Source: SFWF01 sp045537915 (lineage in GTDB: Bacteria > Bacillota > Clostridia > Oscillospirales > Acutalibacteraceae). From it: a DNA stretch of 64,000 nucleotides. The translations under genes were made by a program, and so were the position numbers. Positions 34,109 through 40,562 of the stretch are shown piece by piece; the stretch's first letter is position 1, and the number at the start of each line of letters is the position of its first letter. Under the pieces are notes generated by a model, which worked only from the letters and a program-made list of their open reading frames with translations, was not told the DNA's origin and made no database searches. The stretch is taken from NCBI GenBank assembly GCA_045537915.1, contig JAZSQK010000030.1, positions 49,252-113,251 of the forward strand, in the 5' to 3' direction.

Positions 34109-34132
34109 TAATTATTAAAATCGGAGATTTTT

Positions 34133-34648
34133 ATGAAGAAGCAATTTCTTGAAACGGGAAAGATTGTCGGAACCCACGGAATAAGAGGCCAGGTTAGAAT
34201 TCAGCCCTGGTGCGATAGCCCCGACTTTCTAACTGGCTTTAAAAAATTATATTTGGATGAAAACGGTGCAGAGTTCCTTTCGGCAACCTCAATAAAACCT
34301 CACGGCAACATAGTGATTGCCTCCTTTAAGGGTATTGATTCAATTGAGGCCGCTGAAAAGTACAGAAATCGCATACTTTATATAGACCGCAAGGATGTAA
34401 AGCTGGAAAAAGGCAGATATTTTATCGATGACCTTATCGGTTGTAAGATTTTTGATATTGATACAAACGAGCAGCTCGGTATTTTGTGTGATGTTTCCCA
34501 GACGGGCGCAAATGATGTATGGCATATAAAGAGGGGAGAAAACGAATATCTGCTTCCAAATATTCCGGATGTTGTTAAAAATGTGGATATTGATGCCGAA
34601 AAAATTGTTATCAAGCAGTTAAAGGGGATATTTGACGATGAGAATTGA
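34133..34648 (+). CDS. rimM: Ribosome maturation factor RimM
   Basis: Assembly factor for the 30S head, binding S19. The two-domain layout is readable: N-terminal RimM barrel (ETGKIVGTHGIRGQVRIQPW) and C-terminal PRC-barrel (RYFIDDLIGCKIFD, NDVWHIKRGENEYLLPNI). 171 residues. Ends in a 11-base overlap with trmD, suggesting coupled translation. Confidence 0.95.
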   Translation: MKKQFLETGKIVGTHGIRGQVRIQPWCDSPDFLTGFKKLYLDENGAEFLSATSIKPHGNIVIASFKGIDSIEAAEKYRNRILYIDRKDVKLEKGRYFIDDLIGCKIFDIDTNEQLGILCDVSQTGANDVWHIKRGENEYLLPNIPDVVKNVDIDAEKIVIKQLKGIFDDEN

Positions 34649-35357
34649 TATAATGACCCTGTTTCCTGACATGTGCGAATCGGTTTTGTCCGAGAGTATT
34701 ATAGGCCGTGCAAGAAAGGCCGATAAGGTAGATATCAGATGTGTGAATATCAGAGATTTTTCGGGTAATAAACATAATAAGGTGGACGATACGCCATACG
34801 GCGGCGGAATGGGAATGGTTATGTCGGTTGCCCCGATTTATAACTGCTTCAACTCACTTTATGACCGAAACGGCGAACCAAAGCCTCATCTTATATATTT
34901 GTCACCAAAGGGGAAAACCTTTACACAGAATCGTGCATTAGAGTTAGCTCAAATGGATAGAATAGTTTTACTTTGCGGACATTATGAGGGTATAGACGAA
35001 CGTATTATTGAAACAATAGTTGATGAGGAAATTTCGGTTGGGGATTTTGTTTTGACCGGCGGAGAGCTTCCTGCCTTAACGGTTGCAGATGCAGTTTGCA
35101 GAATGTTGCCCGGTGTGTTAGCTGACGACGTCTGCTTCACAGAGGAAAGTCACTTTGACGGATTGCTTGAGTATCCCCAGTATACAAAGCCTGAGGAGTG
35201 GATGGGACTTAAAGTACCCGAGGTATTACTTTCGGGACATCATGCCAACATAAATAAGTGGCGCAGAATGATGTCAATAAAGGAAACTGCAAAGCGCCGA
35301 CCGGATATGCTCAAAAATGCAACGCTATCCAAGGATGAACTGTCGTACATTGAATAA
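34638..35357 (+). CDS. trmD: tRNA (guanine-N1-)-methyltransferase
   Basis: Makes m1G37 in tRNAs with G36, including tRNA-Pro(GGG), which is encoded 600 bases downstream. The SPOUT knot is visible: MRIDIMTLFPDMCESVLSES, DDTPYGGGMGMVM, IVLLCGHYEGIDERI and EISVGDFVLTGGELPAL, with the catalytic Asp near LPGVLADD. 239 residues. I start at ATG 34638, which gives the standard MRIDIMTLFP; the TTG two codons upstream is less likely. Confidence 0.97.
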   Translation: MRIDIMTLFPDMCESVLSESIIGRARKADKVDIRCVNIRDFSGNKHNKVDDTPYGGGMGMVMSVAPIYNCFNSLYDRNGEPKPHLIYLSPKGKTFTQNRALELAQMDRIVLLCGHYEGIDERIIETIVDEEISVGDFVLTGGELPALTVADAVCRMLPGVLADDVCFTEESHFDGLLEYPQYTKPEEWMGLKVPEVLLSGHHANINKWRRMMSIKETAKRRPDMLKNATLSKDELSYIE

Positions 35358-35466
35358 CAATGTTTCACTATGTTCAAAACTTATCCACTTTATATTGCAA
35401 TTTGCACAAAATGAAAGTTCAAATTTTCACTCATTTGGAGGAAAAGGAGAACTTGTTAGATTATAA

Positions 35467-35494
35467 TTGACTGGAGAATATATTGTGGTATAAT
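35467..35494 (+). promoter_or_regulatory. Promoter of the HPr gene with an operator-like dyad
   Basis: TTGACT and TATAAT, 16 bases apart. The -10 lies inside a dyad: TATTGT (35481-35486) and ACAATA (35495-35500). The word TATTGTGGT recurs at 35513-35521, so a regulator site is possible. The rest of the 211-base gap after trmD (35358-35568) shows nothing else firm. Confidence 0.7.
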
Positions 35495-35568
35495 ACAATA
35501 TAGATACTGTTGTATTGTGGTTTAGTTAAAATTGAGTATATGATATGAAGTTTTAAGGAGTATTTATT

Positions 35569-35832
35569 ATGTGCGTTAAAGATGTTGTAATTAACAATCA
35601 GGTTGGTCTTCACGCAAGACCCGCAACCTTCTTCATTCAGAAGGCTAATGAATTCAAGTCGTCTGTTTGGATTGAGAAGGAAGACAGACGTGTGAATGCA
35701 AAGAGCCTCCTCGGCGTTCTTTCGCTCGGAATTGTCGGCGGCACAAAGATAAGAATTATTGTTGACGGTTCTGATGAAGAGGCAGCAATGAATGCTCTTG
35801 TAGATCTTATCGAGAAAAGCTTTGATAACTAA
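35569..35832 (+). CDS. HPr-family phosphocarrier protein
   Basis: A small PTS phosphocarrier or HPr-like regulator of 87 residues. The phosphorylated His is His15 in GLHARPATFF, and the regulatory serine is Ser46 in VNAKSLLGVLSLG, so both HPr phosphorylation sites are there; a Crh protein would lack His15. It stands alone, with no ptsI in the window, has its own promoter, and ends in a terminator. Whether it is the main HPr (ptsH) or a paralogue cannot be told. Confidence 0.9.
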   Translation: MCVKDVVINNQVGLHARPATFFIQKANEFKSSVWIEKEDRRVNAKSLLGVLSLGIVGGTKIRIIVDGSDEEAAMNALVDLIEKSFDN

Positions 35833-35840
35833 ATAAATAG

Positions 35841-35873
35841 TGCCGATATTTTTTCAAATATCGGCATTTTTCT
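35841..35873 (+). terminator. Intrinsic terminator after the HPr gene
   Basis: TGCCGATATT (35841-35850) pairs with AATATCGGCA (35857-35866) and is followed by TTTTT. Confidence 0.88.
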
Positions 35874-35875
35874 TC

Positions 35876-35904
35876 TTGATTTTTAACAAATAGTGTGTTA
35901 TACT
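35876..35904 (+). promoter_or_regulatory. Promoter of tRNA-Pro
   Basis: TTGATT and TATACT with a 17-base spacer, placing the transcription start about 25 bases ahead of the mature tRNA 5' end. Confidence 0.65.
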
Positions 35905-35935
35905 ATCATTCGTTCGATAAATTACATTTATTTAT

Positions 35936-36012
35936 CCGGGTGTGGCTCAGTTTGGTAGAGCGCTTGAATGGGGTTCAAGAGGCCGCAGGTTCGACTCCTG
36001 TCACTCGGACCA
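35936..36012 (+). tRNA. tRNA-Pro, anticodon GGG
   Basis: A full cloverleaf of 77 bases with encoded CCA. The acceptor arms CCGGGTG (35936-35942) and CACTCGG (36002-36008) pair with one G-U; the discriminator base is A. The anticodon stem CTTGA/TCAAG holds the loop ATGGGGT, so the anticodon is GGG with G37, as expected for proline and for TrmD methylation. The T arm is GCAGG-TTCGACT-CCTGT. No intron or defect. Confidence 0.96.
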
Positions 36013-36014
36013 AT

Positions 36015-36054
36015 AAAGAAAGAACCAACCGCAAGGTTGGTTCTTTCTTTATTT
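36015..36054 (+). terminator. Intrinsic terminator after tRNA-Pro
   Basis: AAAGAAAGAACCAACC (36015-36030) and GGTTGGTTCTTTCTTT (36035-36050) form a perfect 16-base-pair stem closed by a GCAA tetraloop, three bases past the CCA. Confidence 0.88.
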
Positions 36055-36080
36055 ATTTATTTATTCTTCTGTATTTAAGA

Positions 36081-36161
36081 GTTGAACCTGAGAAGGTCTG
36101 GCGTAAAGAAAAACAGTACACCGTACTGTTTTTCCAAACGGCAGACCCTCTCGGCTTCGAC
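36081..36161. repeat. Long imperfect inverted repeat (extended hairpin)
   Basis: Two 39-base arms, 36081-36119 and 36123-36161, are complementary at about 31 of 39 positions around an ACC loop. The inner 12 base pairs are perfect (GAAAAACAGTAC and its complement); a 3x3 internal loop and single mismatches follow further out. The ends carry T-arm-like words (GGTTCAACTC on the minus strand, TTCGACTCC on the plus strand). It sits between the terminators of tRNA-Pro and ssrA and contains no gene I believe. It may be a structured small RNA or a mobile-element remnant. Confidence 0.7.
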
Positions 36162-36174
36162 TCCCCACATAAAC

Positions 36175-36215
36175 AAAATAAGGAGCAGATACCTTACGGC
36201 ACTGCTCCTTATTTT
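36175..36215 (-). terminator. Terminator of ssrA (symmetrical)
   Basis: AAAATAAGGAGCAG (36175-36188) and CTGCTCCTTATTTT (36202-36215) form a perfect 14-base-pair stem. On the minus strand it begins three bases past the tmRNA CCA end. Confidence 0.88.
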
Positions 36216-36217
36216 AT

Positions 36218-36566
36218 TGGTGAAGGTGGGGGGAGTCGAACCCCCGTCCAAAAAGCTATTCTTACAAACTTCTCCGAGCGCAGACGGTCATCAGGATTCC
36301 CTTACAGAAAAGGAGGCCGTCAGCCTTTTCTGCTTGGTAGCCGATAATTCATGACAAGGCTATCAGCATTGCCCTGTTCACGTTCACCACTAGTCGACGC
36401 CCGCAGCAGACCGTGGTCCTTCTGCATTGGACGGCAGCTAAAATTTAAGCTGCAAGAGCAACTTTAGAGTTGTCGTTTATTTTTAAAAAATTGCGCTGAT
36501 TAAAGTGGTTCGCACCACTGCTCGCTTATCATAATTCAAGCTCCCTGTCGAAACCTTTACACCCCC
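36218..36566 (-). ncRNA. ssrA: Transfer-messenger RNA (tmRNA)
   Basis: Rescues stalled ribosomes. On the minus strand the 5' end GGGGGTG (36566-36560) pairs with the 3' end CACCTTC before the discriminator A and encoded CCA (36220-36218); the T arm GGGGG-TTCGACT-CCCCC precedes it. The tag frame lies at 36480-36445: AAC GAC AAC ... GCA GCT TAA gives NDNSKVALAA, ending in the proteolysis signal ALAA. The codon in the resume position aligns as ATA, which is unusual. Pseudoknot-forming repeats lie between the tag and the 3' end. 349 bases. smpB lies four bases upstream. Confidence 0.96.
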
Positions 36567-36570
36567 ATAT

Positions 36571-37029
36571 TTATCTGTTTTGTTCCTTTAGAGCTCTTTG
36601 AATATCACGATTAGCCGCCTGCTTTGCGGCAACCTCACGCTTATCGTAAAGCTTTTTACCCTTGCAAAGTCCAAGCTGGACCTTTAAGAGAGAGCCTTTG
36701 AAATAAAGGGAGAGGGGAACAAGTGCCAGTCCCTGTTGCTTTTGGAGTCCGAACAATCTCATAATTTCTCTTTTGTGCAGAAGAAGACGGCGCACCCTCA
36801 TAGGATCTGCATTAAAACGGTTGCCGTAATCATAAGGAGAAATATGCATCTGTTTTATGAGCATCTGACCGTCATCGACACTGCACCAAGAGTCCTTAAG
36901 ATTAACTCCGCCCTGACGTATCGACTTGATTTCGGTCCCTGTAAGCTCAATACCCGCCTCGATGCTTTCAATGACGAAATACTCGTGAAAGGCGGCTTTA
37001 TTTGTTGCAACTGTTTTAGTATTTTCCAC
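36571..37029 (-). CDS. smpB: SsrA-binding protein SmpB
   Basis: Binds tmRNA and carries it into stalled ribosomes. The family core is clear: NKAAFHEYFVIESIEAGIEL, TGTEIKSIRQGGVNLKDSW, HISPYDYGNRFNADPMRVRR, LVPLSLYFKGSLLKVQLGL, then a basic C-terminal tail (KREVAAKQAANRDIQRALK). I start at GTG 37029, six bases behind a perfect AAAGGAGGTG; upstream in-frame codons would run through the promoter. 152 residues. The stop is four bases from the tmRNA 5' end, so both are very likely on one transcript. Confidence 0.96.
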   Translation of the reverse strand: MENTKTVATNKAAFHEYFVIESIEAGIELTGTEIKSIRQGGVNLKDSWCSVDDGQMLIKQMHISPYDYGNRFNADPMRVRRLLLHKREIMRLFGLQKQQGLALVPLSLYFKGSLLKVQLGLCKGKKLYDKREVAAKQAANRDIQRALKEQNR

Positions 37030-37060
37030 TGAAAACACCTCCTTTGCGGTTTGGTATGAT

Positions 37061-37089
37061 ATTATATCGTGATAATAAACACAAGTCAA
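37061..37089 (-). promoter_or_regulatory. Promoter of smpB-ssrA
   Basis: On the minus strand TTGACT (37089-37084) and TATAAT (37066-37061), 17 bases apart, about 32 bases ahead of the GTG. Confidence 0.85.
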
Positions 37090-37102
37090 GAGAATTTTGG
37101 CG

Positions 37103-37132
37103 AAAAATGACCTCTCCGAAAAGGGAGAGGTC
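37103..37132 (-). terminator. Terminator after the coiled-coil protein gene
   Basis: GACCTCTCC (37109-37117) pairs with GGAGAGGTC (37124-37132); on the minus strand an ATTTTT tract (37108-37103) follows. It ends rsmD-coaD-coiled-coil before the smpB promoter. Confidence 0.85.
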
Positions 37133-37140
37133 AAGGCTTT

Positions 37141-37608
37141 TTATTTCTGCTCGGGATTAGCGGCAGGTATCTGCTGCTTTAATGCGGCACGGGTTTTTCT
37201 TACCTCTGAAAGATTAGCGGTAAGACCCTCATCAGCACGACGCATAATGTCATCAACAAAATCCTGTGCGGCCTTTCTCATTTCACGGCTCTTTGCCTGA
37301 GCGGTAGAAATGATTTCACTTGCCTTTTCCTGAGCTAAGCGGGTAATTTCCTCCTGAGCAACAAGAGCCTTTGCACGCTCTTCTGCAGAACGGATAATAC
37401 CGTCAGCCTCTCTTTTAGCATTAGTAATAATATCTGTGCGGTCGGCAACAATTCCTCTTGCCTGTTTGATTTCGCCGGGGATGTTCAGACGAATATCGTC
37501 AACTAGAGCACGAAGCTTTTCAACGTCAACAACGGTACGCTTTCCGGGAAACTTTATTCCTCCCTCAAGCACTTCGTCAAACTGTTCAAGTAATTCTTCG
37601 ATTGACAT
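37141..37608 (-). CDS. Coiled-coil protein of unknown function
   Basis: A 155-residue charged protein. After a short conserved-looking start (MSIEELLEQFDEVLEGG, FPGKRTVVDVEKLRALVDDI) residues from about 45 to 145 form an Ala/Glu/Arg-rich helix with heptad character (IITNAKREADGIIRSAEERA). There are no membrane segments. It recalls the short DivIVA-like or ATPase-subunit-like proteins seen next to coaD in Clostridia, often named ATPase without evidence; I assign no function. It is 15 bases downstream of coaD and ends in a terminator. Confidence 0.8.
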   Translation of the reverse strand: MSIEELLEQFDEVLEGGIKFPGKRTVVDVEKLRALVDDIRLNIPGEIKQARGIVADRTDIITNAKREADGIIRSAEERAKALVAQEEITRLAQEKASEIISTAQAKSREMRKAAQDFVDDIMRRADEGLTANLSEVRKTRAALKQQIPAANPEQK

Positions 37609-37623
37609 ATTTTTTCTTCCTTT

Positions 37624-38112
37624 CTATTTTAATCTCTTTGTTATATCATTGCAAATGGCCTTTGGAACAAAATCCGAAATATCTCCGCCCATACTTGCGA
37701 TTTGCTTAACCATACTTGAGCTCAGATACATATTCTCTGCGCTGGTTGTAAGGAAGACGGTTTCAACCTCGGGATTAAGTTTTTTATTTGCAAGCGCCAT
37801 CTGAAACTCATATTCAAAGTCAGTAACGGCGCGAAGACCCTTAACTATGGCAGAAGCATTCTTTTTTGCAGCATATTCGGCAAGAAGTCCGTCGTAGCTG
37901 TCGACCTCAACATTAGGTAGGTCAGCAACCGTTCGGCGTATAAGCTCCATACGCTCCTCAACCGAAAAACTGCCCTTGTTTGTTTTATTATAATTTGACA
38001 TTACAACAACTATAACTCGGTTAAACATTTTAGAGCTTCTGGTAATAATGTCAAGATGTCCCTTTGTAATAGGATCAAAACTACCGGGACAAATCGCAAT
38101 CAAATCTTTCAT
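37624..38112 (-). CDS. coaD: Phosphopantetheine adenylyltransferase
   Basis: Transfers AMP to 4'-phosphopantetheine in coenzyme A synthesis. It has the nucleotidyltransferase motif CPGSFDPITKGHLDIITRSS, the region VVVMSNYNKTNKGSFSVEER and the C-terminal motif YLSSSMVKQIASMGGDI. I start at ATG 38112, giving MKDLIAICPGSFDP; the longer in-frame start at 38145 runs into rsmD. 162 residues. Gap to rsmD is seven bases. Confidence 0.96.
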   Translation of the reverse strand: MKDLIAICPGSFDPITKGHLDIITRSSKMFNRVIVVVMSNYNKTNKGSFSVEERMELIRRTVADLPNVEVDSYDGLLAEYAAKKNASAIVKGLRAVTDFEYEFQMALANKKLNPEVETVFLTTSAENMYLSSSMVKQIASMGGDISDFVPKAICNDITKRLK

Positions 38113-38119
38113 ACAATGA

Positions 38120-38656
38120 CTATCCTTTTTTATAGACCGTGACATTTATCTTGCCGTAACGGTAGATGCGGTAGACCGAAAAACCATTTGCAGCCTCGGG
38201 CAAAGAAATGTCGTCTGGGTGTTCGCAAATTATTATACCGTAATCGGACATCTTAGTACTAACGGCGTTTAAGGCTTTTACAAGAATACCTGCTTCATAC
38301 GGAGGATCCAAAAAAGCAATATCGAAGCATTCCGAGGTTGAATCGATATATCCGACCGAATCACGCTTAAATATCTTTGAAACATCTGCGAAGCCGACCG
38401 ACTCAACATTTTCTGTGCAGACCTTGACAGCCTCAGGCGAGGAGTCAATAAAAACTGCGCTTTTGGCGCCTCGGCTCAAGGCTTCGATTCCCATTTGTCC
38501 GCTTCCGGCAAACATATCGAGAAAACGTCTGCCCTCTATATCGAACTGGATAGCGCTGAAAATGCCTTCCTTAACCTTATCGGTGGTAGGGCGAACGTCA
38601 TTGCCCGGCAGAGATTTAAGCCTTTTACCTCTGGCGATACCTGTAATAACTCTCAT
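38120..38656 (-). CDS. rsmD: 16S rRNA (guanine966-N2)-methyltransferase RsmD
   Basis: A SAM-dependent methyltransferase acting on the small ribosomal subunit. MRVITGIARGKRLKSLPG is the family start; the SAM motif is FLDMFAGSGQMGIEALSRGA and the catalytic motif is FLDPPYE, a D-P-P-Y variant of the N6/N2 amino-methyltransferases, normal for RsmD. 178 residues. Start at ATG 38656 behind AGGTGATG, giving MRVITG; the codon at 38674 is upstream of the ribosome binding site. Confidence 0.95.
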   Translation of the reverse strand: MRVITGIARGKRLKSLPGNDVRPTTDKVKEGIFSAIQFDIEGRRFLDMFAGSGQMGIEALSRGAKSAVFIDSSPEAVKVCTENVESVGFADVSKIFKRDSVGYIDSTSECFDIAFLDPPYEAGILVKALNAVSTKMSDYGIIICEHPDDISLPEAANGFSVYRIYRYGKINVTVYKKG

Positions 38657-38676
38657 AACATCACCTATACTCATAT

Positions 38677-38706
38677 ATTATCACATTAAATAGGGTGTTT
38701 TGTCAA
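38677..38706 (-). promoter_or_regulatory. Promoter of rsmD-coaD
   Basis: On the minus strand TTGACA (38706-38701) and GATAAT (38682-38677), 18 bases apart, 21 bases ahead of the rsmD start. Confidence 0.65.
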
Positions 38707-38726
38707 CAAGAAAATTCTATAAGCAA

Positions 38727-38760
38727 CAAAAAAGCGGTCAGACCGAAGAGGTCCGACCGC
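38727..38760 (-). terminator. Terminator of guaB
   Basis: GCGGTCAGACC (38734-38744) and GGTCCGACCGC (38750-38760) pair with one mismatch; on the minus strand a run of seven T follows (38733-38727). Confidence 0.88.
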
Positions 38761-38775
38761 AGAAAGTGCGAAATT

Positions 38776-40284
38776 TTATTTAATTCCTGTGTTTGCAGCG
38801 TCTTTTTGAATGACATCATGAGCGCCACCCTCAACAATACTTGTAGCAGAAACAAGGGTAAGCTTTGCTTTTTTCTGGAGTTCAGGAATGGTAAGTGCGC
38901 CGCAGTTGCACATGGTCGACTTAACCTTTGAAAGCGAGATGCTGACATTGTCCTTAAGGGTTCCTGCATAGGGAACATAGGAGTCAACACCTTCCTCAAA
39001 GGAGAGCTTTTTATCTCCGCCGAGGTCATATCTCTGCCAGTTACGAGCACGGTTGGAACCCTCGCCCCAGTACTCCTTATAGTAGTTGCCGCCGATAGAA
39101 ATCTTATTAGTCGGGGACTCGTCAAATCTTGCAAAGTATCTGCCCAGCATAATGAAATCTGCGCCCATTGCAAGTGCGAGTGTCATATGATGGTCGTGAA
39201 CGATACCGCCGTCAGAGCAAACCGGCACATAAACTCCGGTCTCCTCAAAATATTCATCTCTTGCCTTGCAAACATCAATAAGTGCGGTTGCCTGACCTCT
39301 GCCTATACCCTTTGTTTCACGGGTAATACAGATAGAACCTCCGCCGATGCCGACCTTAATAAAGTCTGCACCCGCATCGGCAAGGAAGCGGAAGCCCTCT
39401 CGGTCAACGACATTTCCTGCACCGACCTTAACCGAATCACCATACTTTGAGCGTATCCAATCGATAGTCAGCTTCTGCCATTCGGAAAAGCCTTCTGAGG
39501 AGTCAATACAGAGGACATCTGCACCTGCCTCAACAAGAGCGGGAACACGCTGGGCGTAGTCACGGGTATTGATACCTGCACCGACAACATATCTCTTTTC
39601 ATTGTCGAGCAGCTCTAGCGGATTTTCCTTGTGGGAATCGTAATCCTTGCGGAAAACCATATATTTGAGATGCTGATTGTCGTCTATAATGGGGAGGGAA
39701 TTAAGCTTGTTGTCCCAGATTATATCATTGGCAACCTTGAGAGTAACGCCTTCTTTAGCGTAGATAAGCTTATCAAAAGGAGTCATAAACTCGCTGACAG
39801 GGGTAGCAGGATCCATACGGGAAACCCTGTAGTCACGGCTTGTAACAATACCGAGAAGCTTTCCGTTTGCGGTGCCGTCGTCGGTCACGGCTACGGTTGA
39901 ATGACCTGTAGCCTCCTTAAGTGCGACAACATCTGCCATAGTGGCATCGGCTTTTATATTGGAGTCACTGACAACAAACCCTGCTTTAAAGCTCTTTGCT
40001 CTGGCTACCATTGCAGCTTCACTTTCAACCGACTGAGAACCGTAGATGAAAGAAACTCCGCCCTCCCTTGCAAGAGCAACAGCGAGACGGTCGCCCGAAA
40101 CAGACTGCATTATTGCAGAAACAAGCGGAATATTAAGAGAAATAGCAGGTTCTTCGCCCTTTTTGAACTTAACCAAAGGGGTTTTAAGCGAAACATTTGC
40201 GGGAACGCACTCGGATGAAGAATATCCCGGAACAAGAAGATATTCGTTAAAGGTGTGGGAAGTGCCTTCAAAATAGTAAGCCAT
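38776..40284 (-). CDS. guaB: IMP dehydrogenase of the Tritrichomonas-like type
   Basis: Oxidises IMP to XMP, the committed step to GMP. The barrel is interrupted by two CBS domains (VVSDSNIKADATMADVVALK and TPVSEFMTPFDKLIYAKEGV). Catalytic Cys319 lies in GIGGGSICITRETKGIGRG and the flap pair Arg418-Tyr419 in ARNWQRYDLGG; both numbers equal those of Tritrichomonas foetus IMPDH as I remember it, and the sequence follows that enzyme almost throughout (SDGGIVHDHHMTLALAMGAD, KLSFEEGVDSYVPYAGTLKD, KSTMCNCGALTIPELQ). It differs from the common bacterial GSICTTR-type loop. 502 residues. Single-gene unit with a strong promoter and terminator. Confidence 0.96.
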   Translation of the reverse strand: MAYYFEGTSHTFNEYLLVPGYSSSECVPANVSLKTPLVKFKKGEEPAISLNIPLVSAIMQSVSGDRLAVALAREGGVSFIYGSQSVESEAAMVARAKSFKAGFVVSDSNIKADATMADVVALKEATGHSTVAVTDDGTANGKLLGIVTSRDYRVSRMDPATPVSEFMTPFDKLIYAKEGVTLKVANDIIWDNKLNSLPIIDDNQHLKYMVFRKDYDSHKENPLELLDNEKRYVVGAGINTRDYAQRVPALVEAGADVLCIDSSEGFSEWQKLTIDWIRSKYGDSVKVGAGNVVDREGFRFLADAGADFIKVGIGGGSICITRETKGIGRGQATALIDVCKARDEYFEETGVYVPVCSDGGIVHDHHMTLALAMGADFIMLGRYFARFDESPTNKISIGGNYYKEYWGEGSNRARNWQRYDLGGDKKLSFEEGVDSYVPYAGTLKDNVSISLSKVKSTMCNCGALTIPELQKKAKLTLVSATSIVEGGAHDVIQKDAANTGIK

Positions 40285-40326
40285 AACTTAAAAATCCTCC
40301 ATTTTAAACAATTTGATATTTTTGAG

Positions 40327-40355
40327 ATTATACCGCAAAATTGCTTTGCAGTCAA
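40327..40355 (-). promoter_or_regulatory. Promoter of guaB
   Basis: On the minus strand TTGACT (40355-40350) and TATAAT (40332-40327), 17 bases apart. It is divergent from the rpsB promoter 50 bases away. I see no purine riboswitch in the short leader. Confidence 0.85.
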
Positions 40356-40403
40356 CGAAAAATATTGCACAAAAGATATTTATAAATAAACAGCAAATTT
40401 TAC

Positions 40404-40432
40404 TTGCAAATGCATAAAAAGTGTGGTACAAT
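40404..40432 (+). promoter_or_regulatory. Promoter of rpsB-tsf
   Basis: TTGCAA and TACAAT with a TGG just before the -10 and a 17-base spacer; transcription should start near 40440. Confidence 0.75.
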
Positions 40433-40439
40433 ATTCGAG

Positions 40440-40562
40440 CTGTCAAAACGGCAGTAAAATAAACCGCACACGGCGTTTGTTGTAATAAGGTGACACAGAT
40501 TGTGTTTTCGGCGCAACAAAAATTTAAACGTCGTGGAGGAAAAACCTTAGGAGGAAATAAAA
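40440..40562 (+). ncRNA. Structured leader of rpsB (possible S2-binding RNA)
   Basis: The 123-base leader folds: ACGGCGTTT (40470-40478) pairs with AAACGTCGT (40526-40534) over nine base pairs with one G-U, GTTG (40479-40482) pairs with CAAC (40514-40517 region), and ACAC/GTGT forms an inner hairpin (40493-40505). It ends with two purine-rich sites (GGAGG at 40535, AGGAGG at 40549). Autoregulatory rpsB leaders bound by S2 are known in bacteria; the match here is by position and pairing only. Confidence 0.5.

Noticed and set aside
35381..35389. TTATCCACT, one base off a DnaA box
   Set aside because: Single copy in an A/T-rich gap, with no dnaA, dnaN or box cluster nearby, so not an origin.
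36081..36161. SRP RNA or 6S RNA for the long inverted repeat
   Set aside because: The conserved SRP apical loop (GGTCAGG...GGAAGGAAGCAGC type) and the 6S open-bubble structure are absent.
36081..36218. Attachment-site scar of an integrated element at ssrA or tRNA-Pro
   Set aside because: The word resembling the tmRNA 3' end lies in inverted, not direct, orientation, and there is no integrase gene.
35895..36347. A 150-codon plus-strand open frame across the tRNA and ssrA region
   Set aside because: It runs through tRNA-Pro, two terminators and the 3' part of tmRNA; no ribosome binding site and no recognisable protein.
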